The notes below the pieces were generated by a model, which did not search any database, was not told the DNA's origin, and saw nothing but the letters and a program-made list of their open reading frames with translations. Below, in pieces: positions 33,148 through 43,382 of a DNA stretch of 64,000 nucleotides (positions are counted from its first letter, which is position 1; each line of letters opens with the position of its first letter). The position numbers and the translations under genes were made by a program. Origin of the DNA: SIG622 sp045652245 (GTDB lineage Bacteria; Bacillota; Clostridia; Oscillospirales; CAG-382); contig JAZRTY010000023.1 in the NCBI GenBank assembly GCA_045652245.1, forward strand, positions 1 to 64,000, written 5' to 3'.

Positions 33148-35373
33148 CTATACTCGATAAGATAATTCAAGAATTATGTTATAAACAAAGGATATTATTT
33201 TTCCAATAAGACTTGAGAAAAGTACTCCCATGAACATTATAAATGCCATACCGACGATTGAACCGATAGTTGTGAGTATGTTCTTAAGAATTGAATAGTC
33301 GTGAATTGTCATCATACCGAAGAACAGCAGGAAGCCAACCCAGAAATATCCGATACCTACAAACAATGAAATAAATCCTGTTTCTGTACTTGTAATAAAG
33401 TTTGACCAGAAGGTTGTGAAAATTATAATTGCCGGCAGTGGGAAGAGTGAATAGCAGGTAGCTATGAAAATATCACGAATGCTACCTTCACCGTCAAACA
33501 GGGTTGTAAGACACCAGTTTGCGATTACCCACAAAAGAACGGGTAACAAAATTGATGAAATCGAGAGGATAATTGATACATCCTTCGGAACAGAATTAAG
33601 AATATATCCTGTACCGATTGTCTGATAAAGGAATGCTATGATTGTAAATACAAGAACCAGAATTGCACCCTTCATAGATGCTCTGTATTCATGCTTGATA
33701 TCATAGAAGCCGTCAAACGGATGGAACATTACATGATAACCGTAGCAATACTCACTCCAGAGAGTTCTCTTCTTCTTAAGTACCTGCTCCTTGAGGTTTA
33801 CCTTGCCTGTAAGTCCAAACCACTTTGAAATAAAGAGCAGAACTGCTATTACAATCACAGGAATAAGGAGAACATATTTCTTTATCCAAAGCTTTCTTAC
33901 TTCCTTATAGCAGTCAGACCAGTTTTCTGTGTCGTATGCGTATTCGTAGTAAGACATTGCTTCCTGGAATTTTTCAACCTTTTCCGGGTTGTTGTCAGAC
34001 ATAGCGTTTGCTTCACGGTAAATATTCTTACCGATACCTACATATGACATATCAAAGTTTGAGTTACGCTGAAGGATTTGCTGCCAGTAGCTTTCAGCAA
34101 GAGTATATTTTCTCTGTCTGTTTGCTATGATTGCATCATCAAGAAGATCGCCGTAGCTTGTTCTCTTGAATACTGTAATATTTTTGTTTGTGCTGTCAAG
34201 GAGCATAAGGTTTGTTCCATGATATTCAATCGCTGAAAGAGACTGAATATTACCAAGCTGATTTCCCTTATCACCAAACGCATAAAGAAGTCTGCCTTCT
34301 TCGTCGTATGTAAACACTCTTGAACGCTTTTCGTCAATAATTGACCAGATACCATTTGGACCCAGAGCAACGTCTGTTACTCTTGAAGCACCGGTAACTG
34401 TCTTGGCATTTGTCGAAATTGTATTTACCGTTACTTCACCGGACGGAGGATAAAAGCCTGTACGTTTCATAACGTCAGTTCCATCGGGAGACAGTTTCTT
34501 TACCGGAGCATATGTTCCACTTCTATCCTTACTCTGGATTGCAGTCATTTGCTGTGAATCATCAATAGTTCCGGTTGTCGCATAAACGAAACCGTCCTGG
34601 TCGATATTGATGTTGTTGTATTCTGTTGATACAGTCTTAACGGATTTTCTTCTCTGTTCCTCGTTCTGGAAGCTTCTCCAGATGATATCAAGGATTGATG
34701 TCTTCTGTGTCTGTGCACCAAGGAAGCCGAAGAATGAGCCGTCAGGGTTCATTGAAATAATACCCTGGTAGCTGTATTCACCAACTGTATAAATTCTTCC
34801 AACCTTATCTACAGCAACAGCGATAGGCTTGAAGATATGTCCCTCTGCAAATACATCGGAACGGGGCTGATAAATTGTAAGCTCAAAGGTTATATTCTCT
34901 ACATCCGATACATCAAATACGAGAATTCTGTTCTGTGTTGAGTCACAAACATACAGCTTTCTGTTCTGTAATGCCGGATCATCCTTGTCATACTCAACAT
35001 TCTGTGCAGGAGTTACAAAAACTGCAGAAGGAGCAGTGATTGCATCTCTTACACCCCATTCGTTTACATAATCCTTTATTGTTGCAAGAAGCTTAAAATT
35101 CTTATCGATAACATATACTGCGCCGACCTTAAGATCGGAAATATAGATGTTACCGTCAACGTCAGCACAGAAGTCTGACGGTTCCTCAAGCTTTACTCCG
35201 AGAAATTCCTGGTCAATAACCTGATACGGAACATACGCATGAGGAGATTCCATATATGCGCCGTCAATATCATAGGTGTATGTTGAATACGGAATGTTTG
35301 CACTTGCCGGTATGCAACCGAGTGCAAGTATAAAGGCAATAACAAGGAGTACTATTCTTTTTAAATTCTTCAT
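33148..35373 (-). CDS. NHL-repeat protein with a C-terminal Yip1 membrane domain
   Basis: A 741-residue protein with a signal peptide (RIVLLVIAFILALGCIPASA). Residues about 55-410 are NHL-type beta-propeller repeats (PSDFCADVDGNIYISDLKVGAVYVIDKNFKLLATI; VAVDKVGRIYTVGEYSYQG). A short TPR-like helical region (YAYDTENW and flanks) leads to a membrane helix (VLLIPVIVIAVLLFIS) and a Yip1-like domain with five hydrophobic segments. The propeller should face outside. Yip1/NHL proteins recur beside such transporters, but their role is not known to me. Confidence 0.75.
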   Translation of the reverse strand: MKNLKRIVLLVIAFILALGCIPASANIPYSTYTYDIDGAYMESPHAYVPYQVIDQEFLGVKLEEPSDFCADVDGNIYISDLKVGAVYVIDKNFKLLATIKDYVNEWGVRDAITAPSAVFVTPAQNVEYDKDDPALQNRKLYVCDSTQNRILVFDVSDVENITFELTIYQPRSDVFAEGHIFKPIAVAVDKVGRIYTVGEYSYQGIISMNPDGSFFGFLGAQTQKTSILDIIWRSFQNEEQRRKSVKTVSTEYNNINIDQDGFVYATTGTIDDSQQMTAIQSKDRSGTYAPVKKLSPDGTDVMKRTGFYPPSGEVTVNTISTNAKTVTGASRVTDVALGPNGIWSIIDEKRSRVFTYDEEGRLLYAFGDKGNQLGNIQSLSAIEYHGTNLMLLDSTNKNITVFKRTSYGDLLDDAIIANRQRKYTLAESYWQQILQRNSNFDMSYVGIGKNIYREANAMSDNNPEKVEKFQEAMSYYEYAYDTENWSDCYKEVRKLWIKKYVLLIPVIVIAVLLFISKWFGLTGKVNLKEQVLKKKRTLWSEYCYGYHVMFHPFDGFYDIKHEYRASMKGAILVLVFTIIAFLYQTIGTGYILNSVPKDVSIILSISSILLPVLLWVIANWCLTTLFDGEGSIRDIFIATCYSLFPLPAIIIFTTFWSNFITSTETGFISLFVGIGYFWVGFLLFFGMMTIHDYSILKNILTTIGSIVGMAFIMFMGVLFSSLIGKIISFVYNIILELSYRV

Positions 35374-35385
35374 ATATTTCCCTCC

Positions 35386-36255
35386 TTAATCCTTCATACC
35401 TGAAGATGCCATTGTTTCAATAATGTTACTCTGTGTGATTACGAAAATTGTAATCGGTACGAGCATCATTATAACTGTTGAAGCAGCTGCCGCACCGGAA
35501 CGTACGATACCACCGGCGAGGATCTGCTGAATTGCGTAGTTGAATGTCTTGAGTTCTTCTGAATAAATGTAAACTGTTGAACCCGTATTCCAAAGTCCCT
35601 GGAATGAGTAAACGATAAGTGTCAGCCATGCAGGCTTTACCATCGGCATTACAATTGTCCAGTAAATTGTAACTTCCTTGGCACCGTCAAGTCGTGCAGA
35701 CTCAAGAACTGAGTCCGGAACTGATGTTTCCATAAACTGTTTCATAAGATAAAGACCGAGAGTACTACCGAATGCGGGAACTATAAGTGCCCAATATGTA
35801 TCAATCCAGCCAAGACCTGTCATAATGATGTAGTTTGAGATACTTGCTACTGTCTGATGGAACATCAATGAGTAGTAAATAAGCTTAAACATACCTTTTC
35901 TGCCGGGAAAGTTGATTTTTGTAAGTGAATACGCAGCCATAGATGCAAGGAATAAGTGACCGAAGGTACCACCTACTGAAACAAGTGCTGTATTGAATAT
36001 GTATCTTGAGAACGGAACCCAAGATGTACTCATAAGTCTGAAGAGGTCTCCGAAGTTCTTAAAGGTAGGGTTTCTAACGAGGAATCTCGGAGGGAACATC
36101 CAAAGTTCATCAAGTGGCTTGAGCGACTGTGAAATCGCATAAACCATAGGGAGGAACATGAATGCGCCAAATATTATCAGCATTAAATTAACACACATAT
36201 CGCCGCCGAAAGAACGGTTAAGATGATGCTTTTTTCTTATTACGATTTTTTTCAT
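35386..36255 (-). CDS. Carbohydrate ABC transporter permease (MalG type), second pair
   Basis: A 289-residue permease, six membrane segments, EAA loop LESARLDGAKEVTIYWTIVMPMVKP. It is a member of the second permease pair in this locus, 1 bp after 36257-37210. Its C-terminus ends IIETMASSGMKD. Divergence from the 28098 permease suggests a separate substrate or a heteromeric system. Confidence 0.92.
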   Translation of the reverse strand: MKKIVIRKKHHLNRSFGGDMCVNLMLIIFGAFMFLPMVYAISQSLKPLDELWMFPPRFLVRNPTFKNFGDLFRLMSTSWVPFSRYIFNTALVSVGGTFGHLFLASMAAYSLTKINFPGRKGMFKLIYYSLMFHQTVASISNYIIMTGLGWIDTYWALIVPAFGSTLGLYLMKQFMETSVPDSVLESARLDGAKEVTIYWTIVMPMVKPAWLTLIVYSFQGLWNTGSTVYIYSEELKTFNYAIQQILAGGIVRSGAAAASTVIMMLVPITIFVITQSNIIETMASSGMKD

Positions 36256-36256
36256 A

Positions 36257-37210
36257 TCACTTACCTACTTTCGACAACATTTTGTTAATTGCAAGGTTTG
36301 CTACTATCATTATAAGGAAGAGTATTGTCGCAATAGCTGACGCATAACCTACTTCCCAACGGGATCCACCGTAGTCCTCAAGGTGGTGCATTATTGTCCA
36401 TGCACAGTAGTCAGGGCTGGGGAAGCCACAGAGTGCTGTGATGATTGCACCGAAACCGAAGGAACTGGTGATTGACATGATAGCTGCGAACATCATCTGA
36501 TTTTTCATAACAGGAAGTGTTACATACCAAAGTTCCTGCCATCTGTTTTTGATTCCGTCAACTGCTGCTGCTTCATAAAGTGATTTATCAACAACCTGGA
36601 AGCCGGCGATGAAGGAAAGGAAGGATGTACCGAGTGATGTCCATAGGGCAACTACAATAACCAGTGGCATAATGTAGTTTGCGTCCTGGAAGAACAGAAT
36701 CGGTGAATTTATGAATCCCAGCTTCATCAGCATACCGTTTACGTAACCGTACTGGTCACCTGAGAACATTACCTGCCAGATAAGGTAAACCTGACCTGAA
36801 ATTGAAGGTGCGTAGAAAATAAGAGTTACTATTGCACGAATTCTCGGTGTAAGTTCATTAATGAACCACGCGAAGAGAAGACAGAGCAGGTACGAGAACG
36901 GACCTGTCATTGTCGCAAAAATCAAGGTATTCTGAATTGCGAGTAGGAATATGTCGTCGTCGAGTATAAGTCTTATGTAGTTATCTACAAACAAGAACTT
37001 AGGAGCTTCGAGCATATTAAAGGATGTAAAGCTCAAAATCAAAGACAAAACAACAGGGATTACAGTAAATGTAAGGAATATAAGGAAGTACGGAGCTACC
37101 ATTACATATCCACGCCAATTCACTTTCATATCACGAAGAGTCCACTGAAGTCTGGTCATATCTTTACGAAGCTTTGGTTTTTGCTGATTTGTAAGAGTCT
37201 TTTCAGACAT
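36257..37210 (-). CDS. Sugar ABC transporter permease (MalF type), second pair
   Basis: A 317-residue permease. A cytoplasmic N-terminus (about 35 residues) leads to six membrane segments, with EAA loop YEAAAVDGIKNRWQELWYVTLP. It directly follows the solute-binding protein gene (19 bp), which is the usual order SBP-MalF-MalG, so this pair is the likelier partner of the large binding protein. Confidence 0.92.
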   Translation of the reverse strand: MSEKTLTNQQKPKLRKDMTRLQWTLRDMKVNWRGYVMVAPYFLIFLTFTVIPVVLSLILSFTSFNMLEAPKFLFVDNYIRLILDDDIFLLAIQNTLIFATMTGPFSYLLCLLFAWFINELTPRIRAIVTLIFYAPSISGQVYLIWQVMFSGDQYGYVNGMLMKLGFINSPILFFQDANYIMPLVIVVALWTSLGTSFLSFIAGFQVVDKSLYEAAAVDGIKNRWQELWYVTLPVMKNQMMFAAIMSITSSFGFGAIITALCGFPSPDYCAWTIMHHLEDYGGSRWEVGYASAIATILFLIMIVANLAINKMLSKVGK

Positions 37211-37229
37211 TTATTTCACTCCTTGCTGA

Positions 37230-40200
37230 TTATTTTATGTTTTCGAGTGCTTCAGCCTCGGCTGCCTCTTCGGCAGCCTTTGCTTCTGCTTCTTTTCTTG
37301 CAAGCTCTCCGAGATACTCGAGCTCTACGCCAAGTCTTTCTTCCTGCTCGGCACGATACTCTTCCAATGTTTCTTCAAGTGTTCGGAAGTCGTATTCATC
37401 TCTCTTGCGAGTTATTTCTTTATTTATTTCCGGGATGTAGCTTTGCATTGCATCAGCAGGAGTAGCGCCATCATTATAAACACTCAGGAATGCGAAGTTC
37501 TGGTTTCTTGCTACGATATAGTTACCGGGTGTCATAGGTGTTCCCTGAAGTGAATCAAACTGCTGTGTAAGGTTTCTCTTTTCGTTTGATGACCATGACT
37601 GGGACTGCAACGCTTCGATATTTGCTGTTGCGTATTTTGCAGCTGTACCGATTATAGCAACCTGCTCGTTACCGAATCTTGACTGTGTCGGTGCTGAAAT
37701 CCACCATCTGAGGTAGTTCCATGCAGCTCTGGGCATATCAGTATCCTTCATAATCATCTTCGCGCCTACACTGGATGAAGCTGTATGGTCGATATATGTG
37801 TATTCTTCGCCTGTTTCATCATTGATAGCAGTTCTTCTTGTTCCGGGAAGCTGAACGAATTCCCAGAGTCCCTTGATTTCAGGAGCGAATACTGTAAGCT
37901 GGTTATAAAGTGTATAGTCTGCGATAAGAATTGGCATTTCACCCGTTCTGAATCTGTTTGCAGCATCATAGGTGTATGGCTGCTGGTACTGTGTGAACAG
38001 GTCACATACTGTCTTGAATACATCAAGTGACACATCAGAGTCGAGGTTTGTTGCCATACCGATAGAAGCAACATCATCTCCCTTGTACCAGGGCTCGTCC
38101 TGTTGATACATCATAATTGAATGAAGACCTATGCTAAGTCCCATTTCCATGTTATTCTCAGAGAAGATTCTGATAATATCGTAAAGTTCATCCCATGTTT
38201 CAGGAACCTCAAGACCGAGATCAACAAAAATATCTTTACGGTAGAACATCATAGAGAAGTTCTGTGTTTCGGGAAGTCCGTAAATTGCCTGAGAATACTT
38301 CTCGTCAAGTTCATCCCCCTGAGGAATATAGTCGGGGTTATATACAGTTACAGGAACGAATGCTGCGTCACTGAACCATGAACGAACTTCATTAAGCTCT
38401 TCGAGTGAAATGTACGGTCTTGTACCTTCGGGAAGCGGATTACCGTCAAGGTCTTTACCTTCGTGAAGGTTTCTGTCATTAAGGTTAAGAACGGCATTTC
38501 GAACACCGTAGCTTACCGGGTCACCGTCCATCGATACGTCAGGTCCCATTCCGGCAAGGGTTGCAGGAAGAAGTGTACCTGCAGCAATAAGCTTGATATT
38601 AACTGCCGGATATTCGTCATCGGTTGTATCGGCAAGCTTTGTATATTCAGTTACCATCTGACGTATAATCTGTGCCTGGTCACGTCCTGTTGTAATCCAA
38701 ACCTCAAGAACACCTTCTTTTCCTTCAAGGTCTTCTGTTGCACCTACTGAGTTGTAGTTAGCAAAGAAGGAGTTGATGAAGGCTGTGAATTCGTGCTTGA
38801 TGTTCTGGAAGAAATTACCTGTAGCACGAGGTCTGAAGTCGGAATCGGTCGGAACTACAACAATATAGTCAAGTGCCAACGGCTGGCTTCTTGCTGTAAG
38901 AATCCATGTACCGAGTGAACCGATATAGGACTTGTAGTTTGCAAGGTTTGCTGCAACCTTGGTTTCATCGTTACCCATTATATCAAGAAGGTATGCAATC
39001 TTATCAAGAATTACAGACTGGTCACCCTTTTCACCGATAAGTGCTTCAAGATTTGAAGAAATTTCGGTAAGGAGCGCACTTTCCTGTCTCATACCACGAA
39101 GAACATCAGGAATAAGTGAAGCAAAGTCGTAGTCGAGGTATGCATCGGGCTGAGTACCTGTAATCATAATAATTTTTCTGTAGTATTCATTCATTCTTGA
39201 AAGGCTCTCATCGATCTGAAGAAGGATATCACCCATATCTCCGAGAACAGCTTCAAGCTTGAGCTCGTATTTCTTACCCTTTTCAAAGTAGAACATAAAA
39301 TCCTCAGTATCACTTCCGAGGGGCTTTGTCTGCCAATCATCGGAATAGTCAAATCTTATGTTTCTTGCTTCAACAAAGGGTTCCTCGCCATTTATGTAGA
39401 TTTTACGTGAAGAGAACAGACCTGCATTTACGTTCTGCATATATCTCGGGATGATATAATAAAGTCCATCTTCTTCTACTTCAAATTCGTATGTAACCCA
39501 CTGACCTGCAAGCTGCCATGTTGAACCACCGATTGAGTTAAGTCTGATTGCACTTGAATGCTGCGGCTCTGTAATCGGTGATGTTCTGTCGTTTAACGGA
39601 TAAACAACCTGTTCACTCGTTGCTGCAGGAACTTCTGCATCCATCTTTACAATATTGCTTGTCGAAGGAGACTTGTAGCCATTCTTTTCGTATTCAGCCT
39701 TAATTTCTTCGTATGTCTTAACCTTTTCAAGAGGAGCAATGCTGATGCTCTTTAAAAGGAGAGGTTCACGGGAACCGTCAAGAGTGATTGTATGCTCTCC
39801 TGCTTCAAAATAAAATTCAAAGGGGGCATCATGGAAGGTATCAGCATCGGTAAAGAACTTTGTAACCCACTCAGGCTTTTCAACCTTTGTCGGACGAATT
39901 TCATTCTGATAGTAGTCATACTTAAAGTATCTACCCTCTTCTCTGAAATTCTTTTTGCCGTCTTCAAGCTCCTCGTTTACCGCCTTCGCATTTGAATCAG
40001 CATTTGAGGAGTCTATATCTGTACCTACCTTATAGAGCTTTTCGGGAACAATAAAGCCTTCTGCCTCGTAATCTTCCTTCCAGATTCTGGAGAAAGTAAG
40101 GTATCTTGCTTCCTTGAAAGGAACTCTTCCATCGACAAACAATACTCTCTCAATAGACGCACTGTTTCCGGGATAAGGATAATAGTCGGTAGAAATAGAA

Positions 40201-40598
40201 TAGAGACCGGGAGTCTTTATTTCAAAATTCCATACAACCTTTCCTGTATCGGGAGTAAGAAGGCTTCCACCTATGTCGCCGTCATAATCCTCGAGTACCT
40301 GAACTGCTGCCGTTGTTTTTTCCTCGTCATAGTCCACCGCATTGATAACGAGGCTGTCCTCGCCCTTTTCTGGATTATCAAGCTTTGCAAGATATTCCGA
40401 ATAGGTTGTGGATGTCATAATTTCTGCTGTTGCGGCAAGTGAATTCAAGGTTGTGCTGTTTTTGATGTTCTTTTCAACTTCTTCAGGTGTATCTGCAAAA
40501 GCTGTGAAAGAACCTGTAACCGAGCTCGCAAGCAACGCCGCCAGCAACACGGACACTATGGCATTTCTTCCGTGCTTTGATTTTTTCGCCATTTTCAT
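37230..40598 (-). CDS. Very large extracellular solute-binding protein
   Basis: A 1122-residue protein from the ATG at 40598, 9 bp after GGGGG; an upstream in-frame ATG lacks a ribosome-binding site. A signal peptide (NAIVSVLLAALLASSVTGSFTAFA) has no lipobox. Two beta-sandwich modules (about 75-310 and 340-460: FEIKTPGLYSISTDYYPYPG; YEFEVEEDGLYYIIPRYMQN) look like carbohydrate-binding modules. A helical region follows, then a family 1-type binding domain from about 640 (VLEVWITTGRDQAQIIRQMV, AGMGPDVSMDG, NFSMMFYRKDIFVDLGLEVPETWDEL). It ends in a Glu/Ala-rich coil. Usual binding proteins have 400-550 residues. It leads the locus. Confidence 0.88.
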   Translation of the reverse strand: MKMAKKSKHGRNAIVSVLLAALLASSVTGSFTAFADTPEEVEKNIKNSTTLNSLAATAEIMTSTTYSEYLAKLDNPEKGEDSLVINAVDYDEEKTTAAVQVLEDYDGDIGGSLLTPDTGKVVWNFEIKTPGLYSISTDYYPYPGNSASIERVLFVDGRVPFKEARYLTFSRIWKEDYEAEGFIVPEKLYKVGTDIDSSNADSNAKAVNEELEDGKKNFREEGRYFKYDYYQNEIRPTKVEKPEWVTKFFTDADTFHDAPFEFYFEAGEHTITLDGSREPLLLKSISIAPLEKVKTYEEIKAEYEKNGYKSPSTSNIVKMDAEVPAATSEQVVYPLNDRTSPITEPQHSSAIRLNSIGGSTWQLAGQWVTYEFEVEEDGLYYIIPRYMQNVNAGLFSSRKIYINGEEPFVEARNIRFDYSDDWQTKPLGSDTEDFMFYFEKGKKYELKLEAVLGDMGDILLQIDESLSRMNEYYRKIIMITGTQPDAYLDYDFASLIPDVLRGMRQESALLTEISSNLEALIGEKGDQSVILDKIAYLLDIMGNDETKVAANLANYKSYIGSLGTWILTARSQPLALDYIVVVPTDSDFRPRATGNFFQNIKHEFTAFINSFFANYNSVGATEDLEGKEGVLEVWITTGRDQAQIIRQMVTEYTKLADTTDDEYPAVNIKLIAAGTLLPATLAGMGPDVSMDGDPVSYGVRNAVLNLNDRNLHEGKDLDGNPLPEGTRPYISLEELNEVRSWFSDAAFVPVTVYNPDYIPQGDELDEKYSQAIYGLPETQNFSMMFYRKDIFVDLGLEVPETWDELYDIIRIFSENNMEMGLSIGLHSIMMYQQDEPWYKGDDVASIGMATNLDSDVSLDVFKTVCDLFTQYQQPYTYDAANRFRTGEMPILIADYTLYNQLTVFAPEIKGLWEFVQLPGTRRTAINDETGEEYTYIDHTASSSVGAKMIMKDTDMPRAAWNYLRWWISAPTQSRFGNEQVAIIGTAAKYATANIEALQSQSWSSNEKRNLTQQFDSLQGTPMTPGNYIVARNQNFAFLSVYNDGATPADAMQSYIPEINKEITRKRDEYDFRTLEETLEEYRAEQEERLGVELEYLGELARKEAEAKAAEEAAEAEALENIK

Positions 40599-40709
40599 TA
40601 ACTGTTTCCCCCTATAATTGAGTTTACATAAAGCAGTACTCAGCATCCTTTTTTTTGCAAGCACAGTAGTAGCATATAATTCCCGAAATAGCTACACCGT
40701 TATTGCAAG

Positions 40710-40754
40710 AGTGTTCTGTTCTACCATAAATATATATCGGCAGACAAGAACACT
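40710..40754 (-). promoter_or_regulatory. Inverted repeat in the leader of the transporter locus
   Basis: AGTGTTCT (40710-40717) and AGAACACT (40747-40754) are perfect 8-bp complements around a 29-bp centre, between the promoter and the start codon. This could be an operator or an RNA hairpin. Confidence 0.4.
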
Positions 40755-40793
40755 GAAAAATGAGCGCAAAATACCACAAAATCTCATACTGAT

Positions 40794-40822
40794 AGAATAC
40801 CATAAATTCTATTTTTTGTCAA
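40794..40822 (-). promoter_or_regulatory. Promoter of the carbohydrate ABC-transporter locus
   Basis: On the minus strand TTGACA (40822-40817), a 17-bp spacer and TATTCT (40799-40794). Transcription would give a leader of about 190 nt before the binding-protein gene. Confidence 0.75.
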
Positions 40823-41290
40823 GAATATAAAATATTCGCAATTGCTTTTTCCTCTGTTTTTTCGACGATTTTCTTTTTGAGATTTTTACCATCCGAAGCA
40901 ATCAAACACAAATATATTATTCTTATTCGACAAAAATACTGCACAAATTTCGTACTAATAATATATTTTTGTTCCTCAAAATTCCGTATTTTCAACTTAT
41001 ATAAGGCTTTAATAGCGACACAAAATTCGCAATATTATATTTTAACTCTTGTTAATATTATTTTTAAAATATGTATACACTTTGCAACTGATTTTTTCAA
41101 GCTTGTTTTGTTTGATTTTTTTCCTGTTATTGGAATTGTTGTTCGTGATTTTGCACAATTTTAAAGTATTTTTTTCTACACCTTGTTGCAACTGCCAATT
41201 TTGATTTTTTGATTTTTATGCACCGTTTTTGTTAGGATTTTTGCAGTTTTTAACTGTTTTTATGTTTTTTAGTTAAGCCAAACAATACAA
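40823..41290. other. Gene-free AT-rich stretch
   Basis: This stretch lies between the transporter promoter and the groEL terminator. It is strongly AT-rich with many runs of T and A. No reading frame here looks coding, and no clear palindrome or riboswitch was seen. Confidence 0.5.
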
Positions 41291-41291
41291 A

Positions 41292-41327
41292 AAAGTGGCA
41301 TGGCTCATCGCCACACCACTTTCTTTT
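41292..41327 (-). terminator. Terminator of groESL
   Basis: AAAGTGGCATGGC (41292-41304) pairs with GCCACACCACTTT (41310-41322) with two mismatches. On the minus strand it is followed by a T-run. Confidence 0.75.
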
Positions 41328-41344
41328 TTTGCTATCCTGTCTTA

Positions 41345-42967
41345 TTAATACATTCCACCTGCTGCAGGATTCGGAGCTTCCTTTACGGGCTCGGGCTTAT
41401 CTGCAACGAGTGCTTCTGTTGTGAGAATCATTGAAGCAACCGATGCTGCATTCTGGAGAGCACTTCTTGACACCTTTGCAGGGTCAACGATACCTGCTTC
41501 AAACATATCGCAGTATACTTCGTTGTATGCGTCATAACCATAGCCGAGCTTGCCACTTGTCTTGATGTGTTCAAGAATTACAGAGCCATCCTTACCTGCA
41601 TTCTTTGCAATCTGACGAACAGGCTCTTCGAGAGCACGAAGCACTATCTTAACACCTGTCTTTTCGTCACCATCAACTGTATCAACAAGTTTTTCAACTG
41701 CGCCCATTACATTTACAAGTGCAGTTCCACCGCCCGGAACAATGCCCTCCTCTACTGCTGCCTTTGTAGCGTTGAGAGCATCTTCTATTCTGAGCTTCTT
41801 GTCCTTCATCTCTGTCTCGGTAGCAGCTCCAACCTTGATTACAGCTACACCACCTGAAAGCTTTGCGAGTCTTTCCTGAAGCTTCTCTCTGTCAAAATCA
41901 GAGGTTGTTGTTTCAATAGCAGTCTTTATCTGACCGATTCTTGCTTTGATTTCCTCGACATCGCCTGCACCGCCAACAATTATTGTGTTTTCCTTTGTAA
42001 CCTTAATCTGACGAGCATTTCCGAGCATATCAAGAGTTGCATCCTTAAGCTCGAAGCCAAGCTCTTCGGAAATAACCTGACCGCCTGTAAGAATTGCGAT
42101 ATCTCTGAGCATTTCTTTTCTTCTGTCGCCAAAACCGGGAGCCTTGACGCCTATGCAGGTAAAGGTACCACGAAGCTTATTAACGATAAGTGTTGAAAGT
42201 GCTTCACCCTCGATGTCCTCTGCAATAATGAGAAGCTTTTTACCTGACTGCATAACCTGTTCAAGGAGAGGCAGTATTTCCTGGATATTGGAAATCTTCT
42301 TATCTGTAATAAGAATTACAGGCTCATCAAGCACTGCTTCCATCTTATCTGTGTCTGTTACCATATACGGTGAGAGGTAACCTCTGTCAAACTGCATACC
42401 TTCAACTACTTCGCAGTAGGTTTCTGCAGACTTTGACTCTTCAACGGTAATTACGCCGTCGCTTGTTACCTTATCCATAGCATCTGCTATAAGCTGTCCG
42501 ATTACTTCATCAGCAGAGGAAACAGCACCTACACGTGCTATATCCTTTGAACCGTTTACCTTCTGTGAAATAACAGAAAGCTCTGCAACTGCAGCATCAA
42601 CTGCTTTGTCAATACCCTTCTTTATAACCATAGGGTTTGCACCTGCAACAACATTCTTCATTCCTTCTCTGACAAATGCCTGCGCCAGAAGAATAGCTGT
42701 TGTTGTTCCGTCACCTGCTGCATCGTTTGTCTTTGTTGCAACCTCACGAAGAAGCTGTGCACCCATATTTTCCATTGCGTCCTCAAGCTCGATTTCCTTA
42801 GCTATTGTAACGCCGTCATTTGTTATAAGAGGAGAACCGTACTTCTTATCAAGAACTACATTTCTTCCTTTTGGTCCCATTGTGATTTTAACTGTATCTG
42901 CTGTAATATCAACGCCACGAACAAGGGCGTTTCTGGCATCTATGCCATGTACGATTTCTTTTGCCAT
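41345..42967 (-). CDS. groEL: Chaperonin GroEL
   Basis: A 540-residue protein with all landmarks: the N-terminal MAKEIVHGIDARNALVRGVD, the ATP-binding GDGTTTAILLAQA, the apical region GYLSPYMVTDTDKMEA and the C-terminal GGM tail, here short (NPAAGGMY). It folds proteins with GroES as a double ring. It is 36 bp after groES in one heat-shock operon. Confidence 0.98.
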   Translation of the reverse strand: MAKEIVHGIDARNALVRGVDITADTVKITMGPKGRNVVLDKKYGSPLITNDGVTIAKEIELEDAMENMGAQLLREVATKTNDAAGDGTTTAILLAQAFVREGMKNVVAGANPMVIKKGIDKAVDAAVAELSVISQKVNGSKDIARVGAVSSADEVIGQLIADAMDKVTSDGVITVEESKSAETYCEVVEGMQFDRGYLSPYMVTDTDKMEAVLDEPVILITDKKISNIQEILPLLEQVMQSGKKLLIIAEDIEGEALSTLIVNKLRGTFTCIGVKAPGFGDRRKEMLRDIAILTGGQVISEELGFELKDATLDMLGNARQIKVTKENTIIVGGAGDVEEIKARIGQIKTAIETTTSDFDREKLQERLAKLSGGVAVIKVGAATETEMKDKKLRIEDALNATKAAVEEGIVPGGGTALVNVMGAVEKLVDTVDGDEKTGVKIVLRALEEPVRQIAKNAGKDGSVILEHIKTSGKLGYGYDAYNEVYCDMFEAGIVDPAKVSRSALQNAASVASMILTTEALVADKPEPVKEAPNPAAGGMY

Positions 42968-43003
42968 TTCAGTTTACCTCCAAAGATCAGATTACATATA
43001 GAA

Positions 43004-43291
43004 TTAGTCTTCAACGATAGCAAGAATGTCTGCCTGCTTCACGATTGTGTATTCTTCGCCGTCGCACTTAACTTCAGTTCCGGAATACTTACTTGTGATA
43101 ACCTTATCACCCTTCTTAACTGTCATTACAACTTCTTTTCCGTCTACCATTCCACCGGGGCCTACTTCTATTACTATTGCAAAGCTTGGTTTTTCCTTTG
43201 CAGCTCCTGTGAGAATAATTCCGCTTTTTGTTGTCTCTTCGGCTTCGGTAGCCTTGATGATAACTCTGTCAGCGAGTGGTTTAAGTGTCAT
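43004..43291 (-). CDS. groES: Co-chaperonin GroES
   Basis: A 95-residue protein beginning LKPLADRVIIKATEAEETTKSGIIL, containing the mobile loop and the GPGG roof motif (EVGPGGMVDGK) and ending ADILAIVED. It caps the GroEL ring. It is transcribed first in the operon, below a CIRCE operator. Confidence 0.98.
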   Translation of the reverse strand: MTLKPLADRVIIKATEAEETTKSGIILTGAAKEKPSFAIVIEVGPGGMVDGKEVVMTVKKGDKVITSKYSGTEVKCDGEEYTIVKQADILAIVED

Positions 43292-43382
43292 AATAATTTC
43301 CTCCTTAATGTAAATGACTTCTTTTGCTGAATATACTCAGCTTGTACTTTGTATACGTTTATTAAATGTGATTTTATTCAAA

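Noticed and set aside
40877..41164. A 95-codon plus-strand frame in the AT-rich gap
   Set aside because: There is no RBS, composition is that of AT-rich spacer, and no domain is visible.
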